This document shows positions 39,247 through 48,795 of a DNA stretch of 63,727 nt, piece after piece. Under the pieces are notes generated by a model. It was not told the origin of the DNA and made no database searches. It saw nothing but the letters and a program-made list of their open reading frames with translations. The stretch comes from Gammaproteobacteria bacterium. Lineage in GTDB: Bacteria; Pseudomonadota; Gammaproteobacteria; Steroidobacterales; UBA11654. A program made the translations under genes and the position numbers. Numbering within the stretch: the first letter of the stretch is position 1; each line of letters begins with the position of its first letter. Where the stretch lies: contig NZHP01000011.1 of the NCBI GenBank assembly GCA_002691465.1, forward strand, positions 1 through 63,727. Direction: 5' to 3'.

Positions 39247-39908
39247 CAGTTTTTAATCTTGGTCTCTGGCCCTGATTCATTGCCAATGATCATTACATCG
39301 GCAGATCTTTGAGCAAATATTCCATTTGTGACAACGCCTGGGATGTTGTTGATGTGGTTTTCAAGATCAACTGGATCAAGAATCTTTAAATTGTGAACAT
39401 CCAAGATTAAATTGCCATTGTCGGTGACAAAATCATGTCTCAGCTCGGGCAAACCGCCCAGTTTGGTCAATTCCCTTGCAACCAATGATTTCGCCATTGG
39501 GATTACCTCAACAGGAAGTGGAAACTTTCCTAGAAGGTCAACGAGTTTTGAGCCATCGATGATGCAGACGAACTTCCTGGAAGCCTCAGCAATGATTTTT
39601 TCTCTTGTGAGTGCACCTCCACCGCCTTTTATCATATGAAAATGCTCAGTGATTTCATCCGCTCCATCAATATAGAGATCAGGTGAGCCAACAGACGAGA
39701 GGTCATCGACTCTGAACCCATTCTCTTCGAGCAACATGGTGCTTGCCTTAGAACTCGATGTGACAGCCTCAATTTTATTTTTTACACTCGGTAAAGCCGC
39801 GATTAAATGATTCACTGTTGAGCCAGTACCGACGCCCAGAACACAATCATCAGCTATGAATTCTAACGATTTAAGTGCGGCTTGTTTTTTTTGTTCTTCT
39901 GAATTCAT
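39246..39908 (-). CDS. rpiA: Ribose-5-phosphate isomerase A
   Basis: 220 residues (E. coli 219). GVGTGSTVNHLIAAL, DGADEI and KGGGGALTREKIIAE are the substrate-binding motifs of RpiA. Pentose phosphate pathway. ATG 39908 chosen over the TTG one codon earlier. Read in the same direction as fthC, 28 bp downstream of it. Confidence 0.97.
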   Translation of the reverse strand: MNSEEQKKQAALKSLEFIADDCVLGVGTGSTVNHLIAALPSVKNKIEAVTSSSKASTMLLEENGFRVDDLSSVGSPDLYIDGADEITEHFHMIKGGGGALTREKIIAEASRKFVCIIDGSKLVDLLGKFPLPVEVIPMAKSLVARELTKLGGLPELRHDFVTDNGNLILDVHNLKILDPVDLENHINNIPGVVTNGIFAQRSADVMIIGNESGPETKIKN

Positions 39909-39936
39909 CAAACTATTTTGACATATGGATGAAGCT

Positions 39937-40500
39937 TTAGGAATGGTAGACGTTTTTTTCTGTCACGATGCAATCAAGAGCGATATCCCATTTATTCGGT
40001 TGAATGTGATCCAATTTTTGGAACTCATAAGCCAGCCCAATCAAGTGCGTCTTTTTTACAGAATCATCGAGAACGGAAAGCGCTTTGTCATAAAAGCCAG
40101 ACCCCATGCCGATTCGATTGCAAGAGCGATCAAAGGCAACAAGCGGTATCAAAATAATATCCAGAGATTGAATGGGAATTTCTTCAGCTTGAGTGACATC
40201 AGGCTCAGATATGCCAAAACGATTTTTTAAAACCAGCGAATCAATCTTGTAGTTATAGAATTTCAAGGAACCTTTGTGCGTAACAGGAAGATAAACTTCT
40301 TTTTCTTCTGACCACAAATAATTGATTAATTCTTCCGTTTGAGGCTCATTCTGAAAAGAAGAAAAAGCAGCGATGCTATTTCCATTATTAAGAATATTGA
40401 GCTCAAGTAAATTTTTTTTGATGACTGAACTTTTTTCATCGACCATGTCCTTGGACATGCCCAATCTCTCTGACTTTTTTTCTTTCCTGATCGTTTCCAT
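39937..40500 (-). CDS. fthC: 5-formyltetrahydrofolate cyclo-ligase
   Basis: 187 residues (E. coli YgfA 182). Contains YLPVTHKGSLKFYNY, DIILIPLVAFDRSCNRIGMGSGFYDK (phosphate/ATP loop) and IGLAYEFQ. Converts 5-formyl-THF to methenyl-THF, returning a stalled folate to the active pool. Directly follows the 6S RNA, the standard ssrS-ygfA arrangement. Confidence 0.95.
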   Translation of the reverse strand: METIRKEKKSERLGMSKDMVDEKSSVIKKNLLELNILNNGNSIAAFSSFQNEPQTEELINYLWSEEKEVYLPVTHKGSLKFYNYKIDSLVLKNRFGISEPDVTQAEEIPIQSLDIILIPLVAFDRSCNRIGMGSGFYDKALSVLDDSVKKTHLIGLAYEFQKLDHIQPNKWDIALDCIVTEKNVYHS

Positions 40501-40507
40501 TGGTTGG

Positions 40508-40701
40508 GAAGAAGATAACCCACAATACCGTGTCCCATTTGTTGCTCTCAGGCCTGAGCATTAGGTGGGCTCTGACACATTAACGTAGGCTTCCCATTAA
40601 ATGGTAATGCTCAATATTAATGTAGACATTGATCCCTGTTTGTTTAATTAAGGGCCGAGAGGTCCTTCAATGAAACTCGAGCACCGCAGGCAATCTTCTG
40701 C
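40508..40701 (-). ncRNA. ssrS: 6S RNA
   Basis: A 203-bp non-coding gap between zapA and fthC is exactly where gammaproteobacteria keep ssrS. On the minus strand the RNA is about 190 nt. Its two ends pair (AGAAGAT from 40699-40693 with ATCTTCT from 40516-40510), and the pairing continues with wobbles through CCTGCGGTG near the 5' end. An inner stem ACATTAA/TTAATGT is also visible. A long imperfect hairpin with a central bubble is the 6S architecture that binds sigma70 RNA polymerase. Exact ends are estimated. Confidence 0.8.
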
Positions 40702-40703
40702 TC

Positions 40704-41042
40704 TTATTGTAGCTTTAAATCAATGTTAGAGTTAAGAGAATTTTCTACATCATGCGATAAATTCTCAATTTTATTTTGAATCTCATCCAGATCCATTTCT
40801 GAGTCGTATTCAGTTCGAATTTTTGAAGCCATATCCGCATTCCCAGTGATCGCATCGTTGGCAATGTTTAGAGCCGCCATAACAGCTATTCTATTTACGC
40901 CATATGCCGTGCCTTGATCGCTGATCTTTTGCATCGCTTCGTGAACCATTTTTGCTGCTTTTATTAAATTGGCTTTTTGATCTGATGGACATTTAATGGT
41001 GAATTGCTCACCCATGATTTCAATAGAGACGGCCTCATTCAT
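40704..41042 (-). CDS. zapA: Cell division protein ZapA
   Basis: 112 residues (E. coli 109). N-terminal FtsZ-binding domain (SIEIMGEQFTIKCPSDQKANLIKAAKMV), RIAVMAALNIANDAI, and a C-terminal coiled coil. Promotes Z-ring bundling. Its start overlaps the upstream coiled-coil gene by four bases, and the 6S RNA follows its stop immediately, so 6S may be processed from or promoted within this gene. Confidence 0.94.
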   Translation of the reverse strand: MNEAVSIEIMGEQFTIKCPSDQKANLIKAAKMVHEAMQKISDQGTAYGVNRIAVMAALNIANDAITGNADMASKIRTEYDSEMDLDEIQNKIENLSHDVENSLNSNIDLKLQ

Positions 41043-41275
41043 ACCAAAGGTTCTATTTCCTCTAGACTCCGCAATACATTTTCCGCTTTCACTCTTGCTT
41101 GATCCTTGAGTGATTCAAGGGACTGTAAAGCTCGAACAAGCTCGTCATTTTTTTTGCTAAGCGATTGATTGTCCTTCGAAAGCTTTTCTTTTTCTTGGAT
41201 CAGTTGACTGATTTTTATCTCCAATTTTTCGACAGACGCAAGGAGTTGTTTTTCTGAGACCTTATTCATAGCCAT
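41039..41275 (-). CDS. Small coiled-coil protein upstream of zapA
   Basis: 78 residues from ATG 41275 (or 76 from ATG 41269). Nearly all heptad-like coiled coil (KLEIKISQLIQEKEKLSKD.., SLSKKNDELVRALQSLESL). Such short coiled-coil genes directly upstream of zapA are common in gammaproteobacteria (TIGR02449-like family) and resemble ZapB in size and form. Overlaps zapA by four bases. A longer in-frame extension reaching 41425 runs into the divergent ygfB and is rejected. Confidence 0.8.
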   Translation of the reverse strand: MAMNKVSEKQLLASVEKLEIKISQLIQEKEKLSKDNQSLSKKNDELVRALQSLESLKDQARVKAENVLRSLEEIEPLV

Positions 41276-41338
41276 TACTATAATTTGTCCTGAGCCATCG
41301 GTCAAATCAGTATAATAATCAGAGGAGAATATTGAAAA

Positions 41339-41875
41339 ATGGATTTTGAAAAACTCGATAGTTTGAGGAAAAGTGCTTCGATCGATATGAAGCTTCCCGA
41401 AGCGCATGGCGGAATTTGCTCCCAAATATGTTTTGATAACGATTATTTTGAGGAATTTGTGCCACTCGATCAGTCCGATGATGGGGCCTCTGTTTCAGTG
41501 CAAATCGGAGCATATAGAAAAGCCTTATTAAAAATCATTGATGAGAATGCTAAAACACTTAAGGATGGAGATTTGGACTTTGAATTAATCATTCCAGACG
41601 AGAATTACACTATCCAAGAAAGAGCTGAAGCGCTTTCAATTTGGTGTCAGGGTTTCATTGACGGCGTCAGCTTTCTCTTGTCAGAGCAGGGTCTTAAGAT
41701 TGACCAATCTGAAAACAAAGAATCATTTGAAATCATTGAAGATTTTACACAAATCTCTACACTGGACTCGCATTCGATCAATGAAGAGGTCGATGAGGAA
41801 TTAGCGCTAATGGAATTGATTGAATTTGTTCGATTGAGTGTGCAAATGATTTATGATGAATTTAGGTCATTTTGA
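41339..41875 (+). CDS. ygfB: YgfB/YecA family protein (UPF0149)
   Basis: 178 residues (E. coli YgfB 192). Helical UPF0149 fold with EAHGGICSQICF near the N-terminus and LSIWCQGFIDGVSF in the middle. In Pseudomonas aeruginosa YgfB acts as a regulator of an autolysin operon; the function here is unknown. Divergent from zapA and overlapping pepP, the classic ygfB-pepP pairing. Confidence 0.92.
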   Translation: MDFEKLDSLRKSASIDMKLPEAHGGICSQICFDNDYFEEFVPLDQSDDGASVSVQIGAYRKALLKIIDENAKTLKDGDLDFELIIPDENYTIQERAEALSIWCQGFIDGVSFLLSEQGLKIDQSENKESFEIIEDFTQISTLDSHSINEEVDEELALMELIEFVRLSVQMIYDEFRSF

Positions 41876-43182
41876 TGAATAAAGAATTTGAAAAAAGAAG
41901 ACGCAAGCTTGCCAAGTTGATTGGAAAAGATGGCATTGCTGTTATTCCTACGGCCAGCACAAGAGTGAGAAGCCGAGACACCGATTATCCCTATAGGCCG
42001 GGCAGTGATTTCTATTATTTTACTGGATTCTCAGAACCGAATGCCGTCATGATTCTTGCGCCTGGCAGAGAGGACGGACCATTCATTGTATGCTTGAGAG
42101 AAAAAAATCCATTGACCGAGATATGGGATGGTCATATGGAAGGACTCAATGGCGTCAAGAAAAATTATGAAGCAGATCAGAGTTTTGATATTGAAGATTT
42201 AGAAACAATTCTTTCCTCTCTATTTTTAGGCCGTCAAAAAGTTTTTTTTACATTGGGTCAAGATGAGGTCTTGGATAAGACTTTAATGAAAAGCTTCAAT
42301 GCTGTCAGAGCAGGGCAGAGAAGAGGCGGAGTTGTCCCGTCCGAGATACAAGCATTGGAGCCGTTGGTTGATGAAATGAGATTGATTAAATCAAAATATG
42401 AAATCAGTTTGATGAAAAAATCAGCAAAGATCTCAGTGGATGCTCATAAGCGAATATTCGAGAATTGTAAACCTGGCGTATTCGAATATCAGATTGAAGC
42501 AGATATTATTCATGAATTCGGGAAACATGGTGCAGTGCCTGCATACACGAGCATTGTAGCCTCTGGTCAAAATGCGTGCACACTCCATTACATCAGTAAT
42601 CGTGACAAAATGAAGGCAGGTCAATTATTGCTGACAGATGCTGGTTGTGAAAATGAGATGTATGCCGCTGACATTACGAGAACGATTCCAGTCTCAGGTG
42701 AATACAGCAAGGAACAAAAAGAGATTTATGAATTAGTTTTGGAGGTCCAAAAAAATGCAATCAATAGCATTAAACCGGGTCAAACATTCGAAGGTTTGCA
42801 ATCGGATGCAATCAAAGGGTTAACAAAAGGCCTCAAAAAATTGGGTTTACTCAAAGGACGCGTTGATCAGTTAATCAAGTCTGAGGCATACAAGGATTTT
42901 TATATGCATGGCATTGGACACTGGCTTGGGATGGATGTTCATGATGTCGGCTCGTATATGGATCAGAAAGGAAAGTCTAGAAAATTTGAAAACGGTATGG
43001 TTTTGACGATTGAGCCTGGAATTTATATTTCCAAAAAGAATAAGAATGTTCCAAATCAATACAGAGGCATAGGAATCAGAATAGAGGACGACGTTCTTGT
43101 CACCAAGAGCGGTTGCGATGTTTTAACGAAAGCTTTGCCTAAAGAGATTGGTGAAATTGAATCAATCATGGCAAGAAATTAA
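41875..43182 (+). CDS. pepP: Xaa-Pro aminopeptidase
   Basis: 435 residues (E. coli 441). Creatinase-like N-domain (RVRSRDTDYPYRPGSDFYYFTGF) and pita-bread metallopeptidase domain. Metal ligands visible in LLTDAGCENEMYAADITR, HGIGHWLGMDVHD, EPGIYI and IRIEDDVLVT. Removes N-terminal residues before proline. ATG 41875 shares one base with the ygfB stop. The ubiH/ubiI genes that often follow are absent. Confidence 0.95.
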   Translation: MNKEFEKRRRKLAKLIGKDGIAVIPTASTRVRSRDTDYPYRPGSDFYYFTGFSEPNAVMILAPGREDGPFIVCLREKNPLTEIWDGHMEGLNGVKKNYEADQSFDIEDLETILSSLFLGRQKVFFTLGQDEVLDKTLMKSFNAVRAGQRRGGVVPSEIQALEPLVDEMRLIKSKYEISLMKKSAKISVDAHKRIFENCKPGVFEYQIEADIIHEFGKHGAVPAYTSIVASGQNACTLHYISNRDKMKAGQLLLTDAGCENEMYAADITRTIPVSGEYSKEQKEIYELVLEVQKNAINSIKPGQTFEGLQSDAIKGLTKGLKKLGLLKGRVDQLIKSEAYKDFYMHGIGHWLGMDVHDVGSYMDQKGKSRKFENGMVLTIEPGIYISKKNKNVPNQYRGIGIRIEDDVLVTKSGCDVLTKALPKEIGEIESIMARN

Positions 43183-43199
43183 TATATAAGGAGTATTTG

Positions 43200-44108
43200 A
43201 TGTCTGTCGTTGTTTGTGGGTCAGTCGCCTATGACTATCTAATGGAGTTTGACGGTGAATTCGGAGACTTCATTCTCCCAGATCAAATTCATATCTTAAG
43301 TGTCGCATTCAATGTTCCAAGACTGAGGAAGGAATTCGGAGGGTGTGCAGGAAATATCGGATTCAACATGAAGAAGTTAGGCATGAAACCGATCATATGT
43401 TCGACTGTGGGCAAAGATTTTGGAGATTATAGAGCTTGGTTGGAATCCAATGATATCTCAATCTCAGGGATCAAGATTATTGAGGATATGTATACGGCAC
43501 AATGCTTCATAACCACAGATCAAAAGAACAATCAGTTGACCTCGTTTCATCCCGGTGCAATGGAGGAGGGGCACAATAATCCAATTCCTGATGTAGAGGG
43601 AGTAGAGATGGTTATTCTTTCACCAGACGGCAAAGAAAGCACCATTTTGCATGCGAATGAGATGCAGAATAAAGGAATACCAATCATGTATGATCCTGGA
43701 CAAGGGCTTCCGATGTTTGAAAAGTCAGAAGTTTTAAAGTTTATTGATCAGGCAGAGTGGATCATTCTCAATGAATACGAGGCAAACCTTCTTTCAGAGA
43801 TCACGGGGCTCAACCAAAATGAGATCAAGGCGAAGGTTTCAGCCATGATCGTGACTAAAGGCGGTCAGGGCTCAGATATTTTTGTTGAAGACCAAGTAAT
43901 TTCGATTGATCCTATTTCAGTTGAAAATGAAGCTGATCCGACCGGTTGTGGCGACGCATATCGCGCTGGATTGATTTATGGAATGACCAATGATTTGGGT
44001 TGGGAAAAATCTGGAAAGCTCGGTTCAATGTTGGGCTCAATTAAAGTTCAATCCCATGGGACCCAGAATCATGTATTCGAACTAGACGCGCTTCTTTCGA
44101 GATTATAA
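43200..44108 (+). CDS. PfkB-family kinase, probably adenosine kinase-like
   Basis: 302 residues. PfkB signatures: GGCAGNIGFNMKKLGM near residues 50-65 and DPTGCGDAYRAGLIYG (catalytic Asp in the GxGD loop) near 245-260. Sequence style matches gammaproteobacterial carbohydrate/adenosine kinases; substrate specificity is inference. An AAGGAG at 43188-43193 supports ATG 43200 over the TTG three bases earlier. The last 40 bases overlap the convergent RND pump gene. Confidence 0.88.
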   Translation: MSVVVCGSVAYDYLMEFDGEFGDFILPDQIHILSVAFNVPRLRKEFGGCAGNIGFNMKKLGMKPIICSTVGKDFGDYRAWLESNDISISGIKIIEDMYTAQCFITTDQKNNQLTSFHPGAMEEGHNNPIPDVEGVEMVILSPDGKESTILHANEMQNKGIPIMYDPGQGLPMFEKSEVLKFIDQAEWIILNEYEANLLSEITGLNQNEIKAKVSAMIVTKGGQGSDIFVEDQVISIDPISVENEADPTGCGDAYRAGLIYGMTNDLGWEKSGKLGSMLGSIKVQSHGTQNHVFELDALLSRL

Positions 44109-47100
44109 AGTCTTTTTCTTTGCTTTCTCTTCTCTGCTGAGGAGTAGACAATCGGTATAATCACCAACGTTAGAAAAGTTGAACTGATCATTCCCCCAAC
44201 AATCGCTATAGCCAAAGGTTGACTCAATTCAACGCCAGAGCCAATCCCCAACGCTGGCATCATCATGGCAAGTATTAATGTCAGTGAGGTCATTAGAATA
44301 GGCCTGAGCCTCCTGGGGCATGCACTCAGCAATGCTTCATCGATATCCAATCCTTTTTCTCTCTCTTGATTCGTTCGATCGATCAATAAGATTGAATTTT
44401 TTGCTACGAGTCCGGTTAGTAAGACCAGCCCAGTCATTGAAAATATATTGAGGTCGGACCCTACTATCCAAATACCAAGCGTTCCACCAATCACTGCGAG
44501 TGGCTGAGAGATCATCACAATCAATGGCTGTCTGAATGAATTGAATTGACTGGCAAGAACCATATAAACCAAGATTAAGCCTGTGAGGAATGCAAAGAGC
44601 ATTTCATTACTGGTTCTTTTAAACTCTTTGGCCCTAGCGAAGAAACCGACTTCGTAACCTACAGGGAGTGTATCGGCAGCAGCATCCTCAATCAGCTGTA
44701 TGGCATTGCTGAGCGATGTTGTTGGGTCACTATAAAAATAAGCGCTGTACATTCGATCCAGCCTGGTTATTTCTGATGGACCAACTGTCTCTTTAAATTG
44801 TGCGACCGTGTCAAGACGAACCAGTTCTTTAGACGGAGTTCTGAGGTAAATCTTATCCAAATCATCAACGGACATATCGTATTCACCTTTTAGTCTCACT
44901 TTATACCTTTCTCCATCTCCGATGGCGTCATTGAAGCGAGCGACATCGATACCTCCAGCAAAGATATTCGCGGCCTCAGCAATCAACCTTGTTGATAAGC
45001 CCATTTCAGATGCAAGCTCTCGATTAATTTCTAAGCTCACTTGAGGTAGATTCAGTTCAATGCTTGAGTCTACATCTCCCAGTTCTGGTGTTTCAGCAAG
45101 CTTATTGAGGAAAACATTGATGGATTCATTCAGAATATTGAGATCTGGCCCTGAAACTGTAAATTGCATGGCCTCACCCCTCGTTCCAGAGGCGAATGAC
45201 ATTGGTGCTGGAAATGCTTTTATGCCAGGAATCTTATTGAGCCTTTCTCTTAGGATAGGAATAAGTTCGTACTGTTTAAAACTCCTAACATTGCTAGGCA
45301 TCAGCCTGACATAGATGACCCCTATATTCACAGCTTGGCTTTCAATGCCAGAACCCATGATGGTGAAATAAGATTCAATGTCTTCGTATTCCTCCAAGAG
45401 TCTTTCTACCAAGGATAAACGGTCATTTGTATAATCTATGCCTGTTCCAACAGGTGTTTTTACAGTGATTGTGAATTGACCTTCGTCTTCCTCTGGAAAG
45501 AAACCGCCACTCAATTGGGTGAATCCAATAAAAGACAGAACAATAAAAAAACTTGCATACGATAAAACTTTCTTCTTTTCACTCAAAGACCACTCAATCA
45601 TTTCACGATAACGATTTTCAATTGCATTGAATCTTTGATTAAAGCCATCAAAGATCCGATTGGATTCTTTTTTTGTTTTTAGAAATTTTGATGCAAGCGT
45701 GGGTGTTAGAGTCAAAGCCACGAAAGTTGAAACGAGAACCCCAGTGGAAACGACAACGCCGAATGATCTAAAAAATCTTGCAGCAATGCCTTCCATAAAA
45801 AAAACAACCGTAAACAATGCGACAAGCACTAGCGTCGATGAAACGATTGGTAAAAAAACTTCATTTGCACCGATGATACTCGCCCTTATTCGTTCTTCGG
45901 GTGTGTCCTCATTTAGATTTCTTTGAGCATTTTCAAGCACAACAATTGCATCATCGACAACAATCCCAATCAGTAAGAGGAGTGCAAGCATGGTCATGGT
46001 ATTCAACGTCAGTCCAAAAGCATACATTATGAAAACTGCACCAAAAAGTGAGACCGGTATGGTGATACTCACAATTGCCATGCTTGAATAACTTCTCAAA
46101 AATAGGAGAACAATCAGCGATGCAACGATAAATCCAATGAATATATTCTGACCAAGTCCGCTGATTAATTCATAGATGTAACTGCTATCGTCTGTGCCAA
46201 TGTCGAGTGTCATTCCAGCCGGCAATGTTGGCTCAATGTCGGATTTGATTTTAGTTTTTACCTTCTCAATGATTTCTACCGTATTTTCTCCGCGAATTTT
46301 GGTTACGCCAATTCCAATGGATGGGTCACCATTGAATCGACCCATGCTTCTTAGATCTTTAACATCATCTTTTACCTCAGCGATGTCTTTTAGCTTGATT
46401 GCACGATTTTGGTCATAGGTGACAATGATGTTTTCAATTTCTTCAACATTGTGTGACTCAAGATCCAGCTTCAATAAGTCTTCTTTGCTGTTATCAATGA
46501 GAAATCCACCGGGCAGCTTGATGTGCTCATTTTTAAATGCCATGACAATGTCTTGAACAGTGATGCCGAACGCACTCATTCGATCAAAATCAAGATTGAC
46601 TCGAATATTTCGTTCCTGCTCGCCCCCAATAACAACACTGCCGACACCATTAATGGTTTCCAGTTTTCTTTTTACGGTATTTTTTGCATAAACGCTCAAA
46701 TCTTGAAGCGTCCTATTGCCTCTCAAAGCCAGCCAGATGATGGGTATTTCGCCAGTTTCAATTTTACTGATGATTGGTGTTTCTGCATCATCGGGCAATT
46801 GCGAATTGATCTGCCCAACTTTTGATTGAACTTCATTGAAGGCGATATCAAGATCTTTTTCCAATAAAAACTGTATGAAAACATTGGATACACCTGGCGC
46901 TGATCTGGATCGAACATCATCAATTCCAGGAATGCTATTCACCGAACTCTCGATGATATTAGTCACGCTGGAGTCGACAACATCGGGATTAGCACCCGGC
47001 AAAATAGTTGTGACTGAGATCAATGAAAAGTCGATATCCGGAGAGCGATCTATTGAGATTCGATTGACGGATATTAAGCCGAAAAGAACAATAACCAAAT

Positions 47101-47152
47101 TGATCATTACAGCAAAAACAAAGCGTCTAACGGATACCTCTGGTAAGCTCAT
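44069..47152 (-). CDS. RND-family efflux transporter, inner-membrane pump
   Basis: 1027 residues, AcrB/MexF-like (HAE1) size. Twelve membrane segments expected: one at ~12-30, then clusters at ~335-475 and ~850-1010, with two large periplasmic loops. The proton-relay pair is in IGIVVDDAIVVLENAQRN. Operon order is tetR - membrane fusion protein - pump, with one base between the last two. No outer-membrane channel is encoded nearby, so it probably uses TolC from elsewhere. Substrates unknown. Confidence 0.95.
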   Translation of the reverse strand: MSLPEVSVRRFVFAVMINLVIVLFGLISVNRISIDRSPDIDFSLISVTTILPGANPDVVDSSVTNIIESSVNSIPGIDDVRSRSAPGVSNVFIQFLLEKDLDIAFNEVQSKVGQINSQLPDDAETPIISKIETGEIPIIWLALRGNRTLQDLSVYAKNTVKRKLETINGVGSVVIGGEQERNIRVNLDFDRMSAFGITVQDIVMAFKNEHIKLPGGFLIDNSKEDLLKLDLESHNVEEIENIIVTYDQNRAIKLKDIAEVKDDVKDLRSMGRFNGDPSIGIGVTKIRGENTVEIIEKVKTKIKSDIEPTLPAGMTLDIGTDDSSYIYELISGLGQNIFIGFIVASLIVLLFLRSYSSMAIVSITIPVSLFGAVFIMYAFGLTLNTMTMLALLLLIGIVVDDAIVVLENAQRNLNEDTPEERIRASIIGANEVFLPIVSSTLVLVALFTVVFFMEGIAARFFRSFGVVVSTGVLVSTFVALTLTPTLASKFLKTKKESNRIFDGFNQRFNAIENRYREMIEWSLSEKKKVLSYASFFIVLSFIGFTQLSGGFFPEEDEGQFTITVKTPVGTGIDYTNDRLSLVERLLEEYEDIESYFTIMGSGIESQAVNIGVIYVRLMPSNVRSFKQYELIPILRERLNKIPGIKAFPAPMSFASGTRGEAMQFTVSGPDLNILNESINVFLNKLAETPELGDVDSSIELNLPQVSLEINRELASEMGLSTRLIAEAANIFAGGIDVARFNDAIGDGERYKVRLKGEYDMSVDDLDKIYLRTPSKELVRLDTVAQFKETVGPSEITRLDRMYSAYFYSDPTTSLSNAIQLIEDAAADTLPVGYEVGFFARAKEFKRTSNEMLFAFLTGLILVYMVLASQFNSFRQPLIVMISQPLAVIGGTLGIWIVGSDLNIFSMTGLVLLTGLVAKNSILLIDRTNQEREKGLDIDEALLSACPRRLRPILMTSLTLILAMMMPALGIGSGVELSQPLAIAIVGGMISSTFLTLVIIPIVYSSAEKRKQRKRLYNLERSASSSNT

Positions 47153-47153
47153 A

Positions 47154-48200
47154 TCAATTCACTATTTCTATGATGGAAGAGTCAGTGAGGAAGCCAGCGC
47201 CGTCTTTAACGATTTCATCATTGAGCGTGATGCCCTCTATTATTTGAATATACCCTTCTTTTCGTAGTCCAGTTTTTACAGGGATTTCTTTCACAGTGTT
47301 TTGTTTCACAACATAGATGACCTCACCAATTGATCTTCTTACCACGCTGATTTGAGGAACAACAATTGCATTCTCAAATTTAGAAAACACGACTGTTGCC
47401 CTTGAACTTGCTCCAGGCAACCAAGTGCCTGGATTTTCAAATTCAATAATTGTCGTCAATGATTTGTTTCGTGCATCGATGTTTGGCTTGATGTCCTTAA
47501 TTTTTGATACAACCGTCTCGTTTGGATTGGTAGGAGAAGTGATAACAACCTCAAGACCTCTTCTCAATTTGGGACTTAAGTATTCAGGAAAAGACAAATC
47601 AACTCTCAAGTTTTTCGTGTCTACGAGCTCATATACAATCATTCCTGGTTGTACATAATCACCTGCATCAATATGTTTAATGGAAACCTCCGATTCAATT
47701 GGTGCCTTTATATTGGTTTCCTCAATGAGCCTCTTCGCATTTCGAAGTTGAGCATCTGCAGCATTCATTTGCTCCTTTAGCGCATTAAAATCAGCCCTGG
47801 TTCGACCCATCATCTCTTCAGAGACAAGATTGTCTTTAAAGAGTTTTTCAGCTCGTTGAAGATCCAATTCCTGATTCATCAGAAGGGCGTCGAGTCTGGC
47901 AATTTCTGCTTTTGCTTGTGAGTGCTGAAGATTGTATTTTTCTGAATCAATCCTAGCTAAAATATCCCCGGCCTTTACCTCATCCCCAACATCGGCAATG
48001 ATTTCAACCACTCGGCCAGATACCTCCACTGCCAAACTTGGGGATGATTTGCTGTAAATAAGTCCCAACAATTTTTCTTCCTCATTCATTTCTTGAGTAG
48101 TTGGGAAGGTTGTACTGACTACAATCTGAGAGTTCACTTCAAATGTAAATAGAACAAATGGCAAAATGATCAGCATGATTCTCTTATGCAAATTAGTCAT
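47154..48200 (-). CDS. RND efflux periplasmic adaptor (membrane fusion protein)
   Basis: 348 residues from ATG 48200 (MTNLHKRIMLIILPFVLF), giving an N-terminal membrane/signal segment. A longer start inside tetR is rejected. The lipoyl half-motifs VEVSGRVVEIIADVGDEVKAG and ..IKHIDAGDYVQPG flank an alpha-helical hairpin (~100-160), then beta-barrel and membrane-proximal domains. Links the pump to an outer-membrane channel. Its start overlaps the tetR end by eight bases. Confidence 0.93.
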   Translation of the reverse strand: MTNLHKRIMLIILPFVLFTFEVNSQIVVSTTFPTTQEMNEEEKLLGLIYSKSSPSLAVEVSGRVVEIIADVGDEVKAGDILARIDSEKYNLQHSQAKAEIARLDALLMNQELDLQRAEKLFKDNLVSEEMMGRTRADFNALKEQMNAADAQLRNAKRLIEETNIKAPIESEVSIKHIDAGDYVQPGMIVYELVDTKNLRVDLSFPEYLSPKLRRGLEVVITSPTNPNETVVSKIKDIKPNIDARNKSLTTIIEFENPGTWLPGASSRATVVFSKFENAIVVPQISVVRRSIGEVIYVVKQNTVKEIPVKTGLRKEGYIQIIEGITLNDEIVKDGAGFLTDSSIIEIVN

Positions 48201-48789
48201 TCCGTTTAACTCCTCTAAGAAGATTGTTGGTGAGTGTTTTTGAAAAACTCTCATTTGAAGATGGGCCAAGACCTTCAAATACTGAATCAAACAAGTTTTG
48301 ATGAGTGATGTAAGTTAAGTTAGGTGAAAGCAATTGATAAGCGAGCAATCTGCTGTTTGTGTCTTCAACGATCTCATTATTGTTTTTTGCTTGATCTATC
48401 AAATTTACTATTTGCGATAGATTTTGCTCCATCAGTCCGACGCTTGGCATTGCACGAGAGGTGAAACCGAGGTCAGAAAACTCTCTTGCCAGCAGCTTAT
48501 ACTTCATTGGATCTTTGAGCATTTGGTTCAAATGTTCATTAATAAAAAACTCAATTTTTTCGATGTATGTTCCACTGATTTCTTTGGTTTTTTCCAGAAT
48601 ATTTTGTGTGTTTTTCTGAGCTCGGGTGAGAATTTGTGTGTAGAGGTCTTCCTTTGAAGAAAAATGATGATAAAGATTTGCTTTGCTCATCTTGCAAGCA
48701 TTGGCAATGCTGGTCATGGAGACGGATCCAAAACCTGAATCCGCAAACAGCTTTTCTGCTTTATTTAATATGATTTCAGTGCTTTCCAT
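48193..48789 (-). CDS. TetR-family repressor of the RND operon
   Basis: 198 residues. N-terminal helix-turn-helix (~1-50): AEKLFADSGFGSVSMTSIA followed by ACKMSKANLYHHFSSKEDLY, then a helical ligand-binding domain. First gene of the operon, so it probably represses itself and the pump. A palindromic operator lies just upstream at 48796-48821. Confidence 0.93.
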   Translation of the reverse strand: MESTEIILNKAEKLFADSGFGSVSMTSIANACKMSKANLYHHFSSKEDLYTQILTRAQKNTQNILEKTKEISGTYIEKIEFFINEHLNQMLKDPMKYKLLAREFSDLGFTSRAMPSVGLMEQNLSQIVNLIDQAKNNNEIVEDTNSRLLAYQLLSPNLTYITHQNLFDSVFEGLGPSSNESFSKTLTNNLLRGVKRND

Positions 48790-48795
48790 AATTCT

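Noticed and set aside
41276-41425. Longer N-terminus for the coiled-coil protein before zapA
   Set aside because: Runs into the divergent ygfB coding region and has no resemblance to the coiled-coil family.
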